Positions 24,775 to 35,600 of a DNA stretch of 64,000 nt are shown one piece after another. The stretch covers positions 1-64,000 of the forward strand of contig JAANDG010000551.1 in assembly GCA_036852015.1 (NCBI GenBank), written 5' to 3'. Within the stretch, counting starts at the first letter, position 1; every line of letters begins with the position of its first letter. The stretch is from Pelodera strongyloides (Eukaryota > Nematoda > Chromadorea > Rhabditida > Rhabditidae). The notes beneath the pieces are model-generated. The model ran no database searches and was not told where the DNA came from. It saw nothing but the letters and a program-made list of their open reading frames with translations. The position numbers and the translations under genes were made by a program.

Positions 24775-25526
24775 CGAGATACATATAAGATCTCCATAGA
24801 AGATTCGTAAGAAGTGTATATACATTAAATTCGTAAGAAGTGTATTAGCCCATATTCTTCTTCGCATGTTTTACAATATTCAGAAATCTCTAGCATTCCA
24901 GCATGTTCCAGACAGTTTAGGAACAAAGACCTTACACTAGTAATTGCATAATCCACTTTCGTAAGTTTGTTCATTATGTGTATGTAACTAGCAAGTTGAA
25001 AGCAAAAACAATATGTGCGGCTACAGGGTACAGGTACATGCTTCGCTATACATATTGCCGAAGAGACGGAGATTCACGTGGAGGCAACTCCGTGGTTTTC
25101 GGTGTTATGAAATGCAGCGTTCATGGTGTACTATGTTAAAGGGTTAAATCTTACATTCCCTTTCCGGACCTGAAATACATTTGCATAATTTTTCCAGAGG
25201 ATCCGATTTTTAATCTGGGGTATAAATTGGGGTAAAATCATGTACTTTATTCCTTTGGGACGACGTGCAAAGATGGATAGTAAAAACAATTTATGTTGTT
25301 CATTGTATGCTGTATGTCAACATACTACATACATTTATTATGAATTACGTGTTTTTTTTCTTTACGTACATGCAACCACGTTGCCAACAAAGTTAATAAA
25401 CAACTATTGCAAACACATTAAATTTTAACGACATGGCTGATGAACAAGATAAAGCGGGTGTCCATGCCTGTATTTTCTAATTTCCACGCTTTCCACGTTT
25501 TGTCAGTGGTACTTATTAATATGTAT

Positions 25527-25790
25527 TTACGTTCTAATGAAATGATTCATCCTCAGTTTCAGAACTGTTCGATTTTCATTTTCTTCCAGTCGTTGGGCAA
25601 GAGAAGAACTAGCTAGAGAAACCTGTATTCTTGTTTCGTAACTTATAAACAAGTGAATTATCCTTTTACACAACACCAGTACAGTACCACGAATTTCAAC
25701 TACGGTATCAGTAGGTTTCGAATTATGAGCACTGTTATTTTGGGACCTCAATTCATGAATAATCATATCGATGGAAGCCTTATCTCCAGA
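25527..25790 (-). CDS. Unidentified coding-like segment
   Basis: Minus-strand frame reading ASIDMIIHELRSQNNSAH and continuing for about 80 codons, with GTACTG and GTTTCT donor-like sites inside. The composition is protein-like, but no motif is recognised and no adjoining exons could be joined. Treat as a weak candidate. Confidence 0.2.
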   Translation of the reverse strand, partial: SGDKASIDMIIHELRSQNNSAHNSKPTDTVVEIRGTVLVLCKRIIHLFISYETRIQVSLASSSLAQRLEENENRTVLKLRMNHFIRT

Positions 25791-26315
25791 AACATAAAAG
25801 TGTTTTAATTATTTGATTGTGACCATTTATGGGGAAACAAAGACTGAAGATTAATTGATGCTCCCAAAACAATCAATAACTAATCGAGCCTTTGAAAACT
25901 GATCCTTTAGTCAACTACAGTATGTTAGACTTAAACCTTAAGAAGTTTTATATGTTGTTATCTAGTATGTTTGCCACACATCACAACGTTTCACTTGCGG
26001 TGAAAGCCGAGATCGGCGAGAAAAATGCATGCCAATCCTATTCCGCGTGCTTCGTGCGCGCCGTTTCGACGCAGCTTGTACGCCAAGTTTCCTATATGAT
26101 ACTTCATCAAATAACTAATTCTAAGTATTAGTTACAACTAGTCAAGATCCTGCAAATCGAACAAAACTAAAATTTATTTAAAAAAAACGTTTACTTTGAT
26201 GTCAACTTTTTCTTCAACTTCGGATTTTCAGCTGGTCATCAGATTATAGTATTAATTTCTTCTTCAATTCATTTCCTTCCTAGTCAATTTTAAAGATCAC
26301 TTTTCTATTTTTACT

Positions 26316-26733
26316 TTAAAGGATCGCAGTCACTTCAATTTCGCATTTTTACTTCACTTATCAATAAATATAAAAAGATACTTAGAAAAATACCTTTCCA
26401 ATACCGATTTACGGAACATTTATCACAGGGAAAGAAATCCCTTGTGTTGAGTTCTGATTTTTGACAAAATGGGGTGTTTTCTAAATCGCAACGGGACTTG
26501 GCCGGTTGCCAATGATGACAAAACAAAGAAAAACCGGGAAGACGGAAAGTGTCTGCTCTACTGTCTCAGTTGTCGTTGTCATACTGTATAATTAGAACGC
26601 AACCGAGGGGATTTCTTTCCTTGGGTTAATTTTTCAGTAAATTGACACCGGAATGGTATTTTTCTAGGCGCTTTTTCATGTTTATGGATAATTGAAGTAA
26701 AAAGGCGAATTTGAAGTGACTGCGATCCTTTAA
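26316..26733. repeat. Family F palindrome (F1), 418 bp
   Basis: Termini TTAAAGGATCGCAGTCACTT and the exact complement. Both TTAA intact. The right TTAA (26730-26733) is shared with family A element A12. Confidence 0.92.
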
Positions 26734-26915
26734 AGCGAAATATCGGCCGGTTTTTGAAACGCATCGTGGACAACTGAATGCGTACGCATTTATGCTAAGT
26801 CTAAGTTACTCGAATTTAGCTCGATTTTTTATTCTAATTTATGTTCATTTGCATATGCTGCATAAGAATGCTGGTGTACTGGATGCGTTTCAAAAACCGG
26901 CTGGTTTTTCGTTTC
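26730..26915. repeat. Family A palindrome (A12)
   Basis: Left end typical (TTAAAGCGAAATATCGG). Right end mutated (TTTTTCGTTTCAA). It lies about 70 bases upstream of the Ly6-like gene start, so it is probably in or near its promoter. Confidence 0.9.
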
Positions 26916-26986
26916 AAAAATTGTGTTTCAGACAATTTTTTCGAAGTTTTGCTTGCCTTTCTTCCTTGTCAATTCATAATATTTAG

Positions 26987-27184
26987 ATGAATATTCGGGC
27001 ATCGGTTTCTGTATTAACATTTGTCATTTGTTGTGTGCTCGTCAACGGGGATGGAAGTGTGAAATGTTACATGGACAACTCGACCGACAGTCTCCGACAT
27101 ACTGTAAGCTATTTTCGAAATCCTACAAATTGTAAGCTCATGCTTTGTGTAACGTATATTGGAGAACTTCTTCAATTCATTACA

Positions 27185-27226
<42 letters not shown>

Positions 27227-28257
27227 CATTACATGTAAGGAAATGTATTGAAAATGGACAATACACCACAGTTTGCACAAAATACATGGAATGTGAATTG
27301 CCCAGCATTCGTTTCACAAACGAAGTGCTGACGACTTTTCTTGCCATGTATACTACATATGGGTAAAATTATCATTACACACAAACACTCAACTAAATAA
27401 ATTTGTTTATTACAATGCGCGACACTAGATGGTTAGTGAAAATAGGCACTACCAGTAGTGTGCCGCACTCCCGCTTAGAGAACCACAGCACCGTGGGACT
27501 GTAGTGCGCGAGCATTGCGCGCGCTTGGCGCACTAGCGGCACATCGATACTTCATGCGCAATACGCGTTCCATTTCAAAGAGACAGAAGCAACACGGGCG
27601 AGGTGCGCGGCGCATTTAGGGCTCACCAGTGCATTGGCAATTTCCAAGTTTTCAGGCTGATCTCTCAAAGTTAGCGACGTGCAAAAACGGAACATCTTGC
27701 ACGAAAGAGACGTGGTCGAAGGGAAGTGAACATTATGCCCTTTGGGGATGTGAAGATAGCGAATGTCACGTGAGTATCCATAATATTTTCAAAACCTAAC
27801 ATTCAAGCGAAGTCGAATTCGAAATCTAATACAATAATCCGAAAAACTAGTAAATATGATCCGTCTGATCTGGGTTTTCCGGTCTACGTGTAGTGTTAGA
27901 AAATTATTTCTGACTGTAGAGTTTGCCAGTCAACTAGCCAATCTAACTGAATTGAATACGGTGCTGGTAATGCACGTGAGAAGTAGTTATATTCCTATTA
28001 TACATGAAAAATCGCCAAATATTGCCGCCTCAATGAGAAAACTCGCGTTTTCGGTTAACTCACAGCGGCCAAACAAAATATTTCGCGTTTGAATTTATTA
28101 CTTCCAGGCAGCGCACACGAGCCGTAGCGGAGCTGACTACCACAAATATTGTTGCAAGAAAGATCTTTGCAATGTCGGCATCTCACAAACCGGATATTTC
28201 ACAGCTATCAGCGTAGTATTTGTTTGCGTTCTACGCATTTTTATTAAATCAGTTTAA
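26987..28257 (+). CDS. Ly6/uPAR-like small secreted, GPI-anchor-type protein
   Basis: Three exons in phase 0 (26987-27103, 27656-27769, 28108-28257) give 126 residues. Residues 1-22 form a signal peptide ending near VLVNG. The mature part has the cysteine spacing of a small three-finger domain: KCYMDNSTD, then ATCKNGTSC, WGCEDSEC and the closing YCCKKDLCN, which is the CC-x2-D-x-CN signature of Ly6-type proteins. A hydrophobic C-terminus (FTAISVVFVCVLRIFI) suits a GPI-anchor signal. ATTTAG lies directly before the ATG, as for a trans-splice acceptor. A segment in intron 1 (27240-27363) also reads CIENGQYTTVCTKYMEC but does not splice in frame. The partner or receptor cannot be told from sequence. 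Confidence 0.72.
27174..27233. repeat. Poly(A) insertion with target-site duplication
   Basis: A run of 39 A (27186-27224) preceded by C lies between two copies of AATTCATTACA (27174-27184 and 27223-27233). This is the footprint of a retroposition event that left only the poly(A) tail, in intron 1 of the Ly6-like gene. Confidence 0.85.
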
Positions 28258-29616
28258 ATTGCATGTTGTATAAATTACTTTATAGAAGTATTACGGCCGC
28301 TTTTTGAAACGTATGATGGACAACTGTATCAGTATGTATTTATGTTAGTGAGCTCGATTTTTTTAATCTATTCTAATGATGCATGGGAATACGAATAGAG
28401 TTACCAAAATCCCGCTTCAATAACTGGCCGTTATGCTGCTGTACGGCAATCAATTCTGTATTTATTCGTATAACGTTATTGTAGTGAAGGTATGCTTGCA
28501 GTAGAGCAAATCAATTGTGCTGACCATTTCATATCAAACTTGACCAATAGGAAGACTGAACATATTCTAGCAAATCAGATTTTTATTGCATCGATTATCT
28601 TATGTTTATGTTTATATCTATGTTGTCCATACTGTGTTTTTTCAAAATAAAGCGTTTATAAATCTATAAATATATATCCATGTCATAATTGCTCTGACAG
28701 ACAATTTTCTAACTCATATTAGCCTCGAACGAGATAGTCCACTTCATGTTTGGCACGCGGGAACCTTTATGTCTGACGGCTGTGCCTTCGGTCTGATTCT
28801 ATTGTAGGAGAGTAAGCCATCCTCTCACACCTCTTATGATAAGTAGTTGGATGGAATGAGAAGTTAATTTCGGAAGGGCCGTAATCCGAAATACAAAACA
28901 ACCATTTAAAAAATCCATATATGAAATTTTTTATAAAAATAACTAAATAAATAAAGCGGAGGTATCAATCCATATATTTAGTAACAAACGTTTCTATTTT
29001 ATTTTATTAAAGTGGCTGTATCATTTTTTTTAGGAAAAATACAGTGTTTTACAATTGAACATGTGCGAGTTACTGGAAAAACACAGCCTGATTACCGTAT
29101 TTCATGTACTGCGTTGCCGCGTTGCGACAAATACTAGTATCATACTAGTATTTCTTCAACAAGCATCTAGGAGCTTGTTAGCATCAATACTAATCTTCCC
29201 CGAGCGGGGAGATCAGTTTTGCATTAATACTAGACAGATGCAAACCTAATACTTATTATCAAATTTTTTCGAGAGATCAATGCTATTTTATAACTAAATT
29301 AGCACGTATTTGATACTAAGTTTTTGGGCCTCTCGCGCGCATTTTGCATTTTTTTTTAATTGATGAAAACTCAATTTTCTTCTATTTAATTTGCTTCTTT
29401 GGCTCTTTTTTACTCAAACCGCGCACTCAAGTTGGTTCAATTCTCGATGTTATCCCTGAAGATCCTACTTATCTCATGTGGTGCTCTATTTTTTTCTGTT
29501 TAAATTTCATTTTGTCTTTGCACGCTTCACCTTTCAGTGATTTCATTTGCGTTTTGGGATTGATTTGACATAACGACGAATTTTTGTAATTTATCAGTAA
29601 CACTTTCAGGTGTGTT
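28258..29616. other. Intergenic region upstream of helicase
   Basis: A diverged family A-like half (about 28281-28380, TTACGGCCGCTTTTTGAAACG) follows the Ly6-like gene, and AATAAA at 28646-28651 is a possible distal poly(A) signal. No gene is evident. The right end holds the acceptor used by the helicase gene. Confidence 0.5.
29604..29609 (+). promoter_or_regulatory. Putative trans-splice acceptor, rha-1
   Basis: TTTCAG, 7 bases before the helicase ATG, with no upstream exon; this fixes the start at 29617. Confidence 0.65.
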
Positions 29617-32600
29617 ATGGAGTCCAAAATCAAGGACTTCTTATATGCCTGGCTTGGACGGCAAAAGCTACAGCCTTCGTATTCGGCTTCGTCAATAAAC
29701 CGTGGCGGGATAACGAGGTACTTGATGAGTGTGCCGTGCCATTAGGCGTGACGGTTCTGGGTTCTATTCCTACTCGAACTCTCATACTCATCGAGTTAAG
29801 TTCCACAACTCAAAGATCAAGGACATACAAATATTTTCAATCAATTGGATTTATTTTTAGATTCAAGTGCGAAGTTCGTGTCCCTGGTCACAGCTACGTT
29901 GGTCTTGGCAATTCGCAAAACAAGAAAGATGCCGCCACAAATGCTGCTATGGATTTTTGCCAGTATTTGGTTCGCCAAGGATTGATTAAGGAAAGCGAAA
30001 TTCCCCAATTAACGGTATGTTCTCAAGCTATTTATATCGTTCTCCCTAGATTAATTTGGTTCTTACTTATATAATAAATGTTCTCCCAACTCCCAATCTT
30101 GTCTGTTTAACCTTTCTTCGACTATTGTAGCCCGGTTCACTGGAGGCCACTTCAACTGTTCCTGGATCGATGTTTGGTTCCGCTGGACCCGATGCAACCT
30201 CCGCTGGTTCGTAGTTTTTATTTTCTTAGCTTTCGTTTTCTCCTGGTATCACATACCTGACAGAGCGGTGCTTTTCATTTTCATAGCATAAAGCACCCCG
30301 CCATATGCGGGCTATCATCTCCCGGTCTCCTAGCCATCACCCTTCATTCGCCTGTGTGTATCATTCGCCTGTGTGTATCGGCCGTGTGCGGTTGCACTCT
30401 CCGCGTCTCACACCAACATGTCCCATACCATCGATTCAACTATCACACCTATTTCCCGACCAGATAATTCTATTCGCCAAATCATTCAATCAACTATCGC
30501 CGAACTATCCACTGAATTGAAGACATTTATTCGTGAAGAAATCTCCGAATCTTTTCACCGATACGAAATCAAGGACCAATTTGTCGTCTTGAACTTGGAG
30601 GAAAACGAACGGGTGAGTATTGAGTTTGATATTATATCCAAAATCATGTCTCTTGCAAAGTACTCACCCGGTTCGTTTATTATTATCGGCCGCATTGGCA
30701 ATCCAAAGTCTACCACTCGGCCTATTCTTTGTTCAATGAATGCCGGTTTTCGTTTGCCCTATTTTAAGGATCTCGCTCAAAAGCTGAAGAACACTCCTGA
30801 TCTGGCTCATCTGAATGTACGCCGTGCCGAGACGCCCAAACAGCGTCGTGAAGGCTTCATTCGCCGCCAAGAAGCTCGACAGCGTGATCAAACTACAGAC
30901 GAACCAATGACGTCATCGCCCCCTTCGACCCCACAAGCAATTGAAGAACCCCGCGAGACACAAACCGAACAATTGTCACCCACACCCCAATTGCCCCAAA
31001 CTCCCCGCGAGCTAGCTGAGGCAGATGAATTGTCCATATGTGAGCAGTACGGGATTACCCTCATGCAGAAAAAACATTGTGATAGGGTAGCCAAAGTTAT
31101 GGCCAAGAAAAACAATCCGGTGGCAGAATTAAATGTGAGACATATGCTGTATAAGACTGGTCTAAGTCAACCTAAGTCGAATTAAATTAAATAAGTAAAT
31201 TATACATTTTGCTCAATTTTATCTTTGTTTTCTGTAGTATATGTATTCATCCCTGTAAGTAGTGAAGGACTTGAACCCTTTACTCTAGTGGATTCGGTTT
31301 ACCCATACGTTGCTCTATGCATTTCATTTTATCTCTGTATGCGTTTCTAAATAAACCATTATATACAAAAAAACATCTCCCGAAAAAAACTGTCAAAAGC
31401 CCAATCCAATATGCAAATTAGTCTAAATCACCTCCCGCCGAAGGCATCTACCACCTTCCCAAAATTTTGAGATGCGGACCTAATTTATGCCCTGGTGGTT
31501 TTAGATGGTGTTCCGGCAAAAATTGCCAAATTTGAACCGAACTTGCCGAACTTTACTTCTCATGATAAGTACGTTGCTATGAAGGCTGAGGAAGTATCGC
31601 AGGTGGGAGTTGCTCTTTTGTGCGCAGAGTCTGCTTGTAGAGTAGTTTACTACAGTACGAGGGAAGAGAACTATTACACCTTCTTATGTGTTGTGGAATT
31701 TTATTGTCATAAGTCATAGTGATACTGCTCACCATTTTTCTCTTACTTTTGATTTAATTTAACCTTTATGGTATCTTCTATTAATAACTTCTTTGTTTAG
31801 AACGAATCGGTAGATTTTCGATCAGATTTACACGGAGGTTGGACCATGGAAAACAGCAAATCGGCTCTAAATGAATGGGCTCAGAAATCACGTCTGCCTG
31901 TGCCAACTTACAGAATGAAACAAACCGAGGGAGGAACAGTGTCGTAAGTTGTATCGCTTTGTTTTGAACCTGTCTCAACCTAGATCTCCACCCTCCATTG
32001 GATTGTACGAGTCTCAGACATATATATTTTTAGAGCTTTTCTTTTTGAAAGCAATGAGGTTTGTTCTTTTGCTTCTGAGTATGCCTTACGCTAATCGGTG
32101 TGTGGCAGGTGGCCCGAGTGGCCGGGTGGCCGCCCTAAAGAAACACAGACAGATTGTTGTATAATAACTTATAAACTAACATTATTTGCTTTTCTTTAGA
32201 ACCTTCATCTCTGAAGCTACGATATTCGTGCCTGTCTTGAAGAAATGTTAGTTTGCTTTTATCTGTTGTGATTGTTGAATGTTGTTTAATTTTAAGCTTA
32301 TGATTCATGATAATCGTAGTCGGCTAAAGATTATTAATTTCAATTAAAATGTAAAAAAATGAATTTTTGTTTGTTTCAGCAATCCACGGCAGAGGTCAGG
32401 GATCCAACAAAAAAGTTGCCGAAGGGCAGTGCGCGGTATGTTTTGTCATAGCCTTTTTCAGTTCCCCGTCTATCTACTTATTAGTTGTTACACCTGTTTA
32501 CCTATGTACGTGTATGAGTATACCTAATAACATAGTTCGATAGAAATAGTTTTTGTTTTACATTATGTACTTCAGGTGAGCATAGTTCGTCAGTTATTCC

Positions 32601-35600
32601 ACTTGGGACAAATCAATGCGTTTGGAGGCCAAAGAAAGAAGAAAGATGCCACGAATGTATGTTTTAGTTAGTGATAACGAGTTCTTATTCTTTTTGATTT
32701 GATGAATTTCTTATTTTGCTTTGTTGCTCGATACTCGTAACATCCAAATTGTAAAGTTCCCTGGCCTGATGCATGCTGGTTCATTGTTGTGTCCTTTCTT
32801 GTATGATTTCTCAATTCCTTCATTGAATTTTTCTGCATGTAGTGGGTAGCAATCTGCCGAAATGGATACCTGTCCAGCTTTGATTTATACTTTGCACATT
32901 GCAGCTACCTGAGATTTGTGTCCCCACTGATGAGGGTCTCATGAATCGCGTGCGTGAGTATGTGCAGACCATGGGTGTGTCGCCTTCAGCACTCACTGAG
33001 GAGGAGTGCACTCCGGAAAACCCAAGAAGTTTATTGGTAAGCGCGATTTTGACTATCATCATTGACTTGTATCTTGTATGCCCGGAAGCGGAGCAATTCC
33101 CATGCTGCATGCTAACTATTTTGTATTCGAAGCAGACGCTTCATCGCATAATATTATAGAAATAGGTGCTATAGATAGTTGCATGTTTGTTTCATCCACT
33201 AGTGTGCATAGTGCATGTGCAGTGTTGGTTTCATGAGTAACAACAACGGAAGCAAGGAAGCATGGCTTTTCAGCCTTAATTGGTTATTGAAAACATTGAA
33301 ACTGTGAGACTAGTAGACTCCATCGACCAGTCTGCTAGTGTTCTGAATAACAAAGACTACTTGAACCTTAACGCATGCATTGTACGTCCAGCGCGTTTTT
33401 TGCTTCTTTTTGTTTATCGGCAGGTAATGTGCTATCTTCCAGGTTGACTGTAAATTGGCTGTCTTCCCTGATAGTGAGCCGATGCCCTCGGCCAACATCT
33501 CGTGGTGTCCCCCACAGCAGAATTGGAATGCTTGGAGAGCCAGTAATATTGATACACCGCCTTTGGCATTTGTGAGTAATTGTTTAATCTTTAATCAGAG
33601 AGCTTGTTAGGTAGAAGGTAGAAGAGTATTTGAATTTTTTTCGCCGTTGAATGAAATAATTCTGATCTGGTTTGAGTAAGGACTAAAACATTCCTAAGTT
33701 GACACAAACGCTTGGCCTTAAATAGTGTAATAACATTGCAAATTGATTAGTGCCTTGTAAAATGGACGGTTGTAACCTCAAAATTAATCAGTAATGAAGT
33801 GCGCGTCATTGTTAGTTGCTATATCAGCTTATGTAAACTATGTTGTTTAGATGACCCTGAAGGACGTGAGTAGCGAATTAACGACTCGAGAAGCGAATAG
33901 GGCGCTTAACCAAGAAATTCTCGCCAAAAGACAAGAACTACCGGTGTTCCAGTACAAACAGCAGGTAATCGATCACTTGTCTGTTTTCTTTTCACTTTAT
34001 TTTTTTATAGCTTTTATATAATAGTTTGGATCTGAATACTCAGTCATTGTTTGATTTTATGTATACGTATAGTTATTGTATTTTTGTTCAGCTGATCGAC
34101 ACAATTCAAGGGAACAGCGTCACGCTGATCAAGGGAGAAACCGGATGCGGAAAGTCAACTCAGGTATTCTTAATCAGTATTACGATATGACGAACATAAC
34201 CTTTTTTCGCACTCCACTATTTTCAATGCAAAGGGTGACAGTATCTTTGCTCTATCACGGTGTTTTCGTGGTATATGTTATATGCCTATTTGGAAACATT
34301 GCACTTTTAGGTCGCCCAGTTCCTCCTTGAATATTATGTGGCAGCCGGACGAGGGGCTGAATTTGCTGCATTTGTATCGCAACCGCGAAGGTCGGCCATT
34401 GTCCATAATACTTATTTTTGAATTACGATTTGTAAATGGCGATCGTCTCATGCTCAATTTTGTTATTGTAGGATTTCTGCTATCTCATTGGCGGAACGTG
34501 TGGCTGCTGAACGTGGTGAAGAAATCGGCGAATCCGTCGGATATGGAGTCAGGTGGGGAATTATTGATTATTAATATTTTTCATCGATTACATGTCGAAA
34601 CATACATATTCAAATGGATGGGCACCCTAATGAGAGGCCGAGTGTACCATTGGACAGTCCTACCTTGTAAGGATAAAGTTCCAAAACTACAGTCGTACAA
34701 GAAACCTTAAATTGGGCATAATGCAACAATATTAACATCATAACGTATTGTGTTACCCTTTTAACTATGAAACAAAATTACAAAATAGGAGTGCCCCTCA
34801 GGTATTATTTATCGGATTTCTGGTTTCTTCTTTATTGTAATTCATAGTATTTTTTAAATCGTGTGTGTCTTAGATTCGAGGGTGTCTCTCCCCGCCCGTA
34901 CGGTTCCATCATGTTCTGCACTGTTGGAGTGCTTCTGAGAAAAATGGAAAGTGGTTTGCGAGGAATCAGTCATGTTATCATCGATGAAATCCACGAAAGG
35001 GATATTAACGTGGGATTTTTCTGATAGATTTTTTTGTTAGAATTTGAGCTTGAGCCACGCTAGTTCCCTTTTGCTTTCGTTATGATATATTGTGGCAGTT
35101 TGTGTATATGTGACTAGTTTGCTGTATGAATATAAATAATATAATTTACCCATGTTCAAAAGTAAGAACATTAGACATTGCGCAATTAATCTTCACGACA
35201 GTACCAAATTAATCTTCACGACAGTACCAAATACAAAAAAATGTGGCTAGTTTATATATAATGCGACGTTTTCCTTTCAGACCGATTTTGTGTTGGTGGT
35301 CCTCCGTGAAATGATTCGAGAGTACCGTGACCTACGGATTGTGCTCATGTCTGCGACAATTGACACTAAAATGTTCCAACAATTCTTTGACAATTGCCCG
35401 ATAATTGAGATGCACGGAAGGACGTTCCCAGTCAGACGTAAGGAGTTTTACATCTCACCTGCATAAAAATGCCCACTTCCTAATTGGCTCTGTCTGATAT
35501 TCTAAATTGACTCATTTATGTCTCGTAAACTAATTTTCCTTAAATGTGTAATGAACTTGTTTTATATGCATCGTCCAAGTGTTCATTTTCAGAATTCTTC

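Larger units (their letters stand above)
12681..26986. other. Gene-poor, repeat-rich interval
   Basis: Fourteen kilobases without a gene I can support. It holds at least nine family A palindromes, single members of families E, F and K, three GA microsatellites, a family B element and GC-rich islands. Possible exons or fragments (17386-17650 +, 18756-18822 -, 19905-20435 -, 25527-25790 -) are listed separately with low confidence. Long stretches such as 13243-13620, 15810-16590, 18320-18750 and 24785-25500 show nothing recognisable. Confidence 0.6.

Noticed and set aside
31255..31325. Minus-strand tRNA-like stretch with GGTTCAAGTCC (B-box) after the nested ORF
   Set aside because: No convincing A-box or paired acceptor and anticodon stems could be drawn; a single B-box match is too weak.
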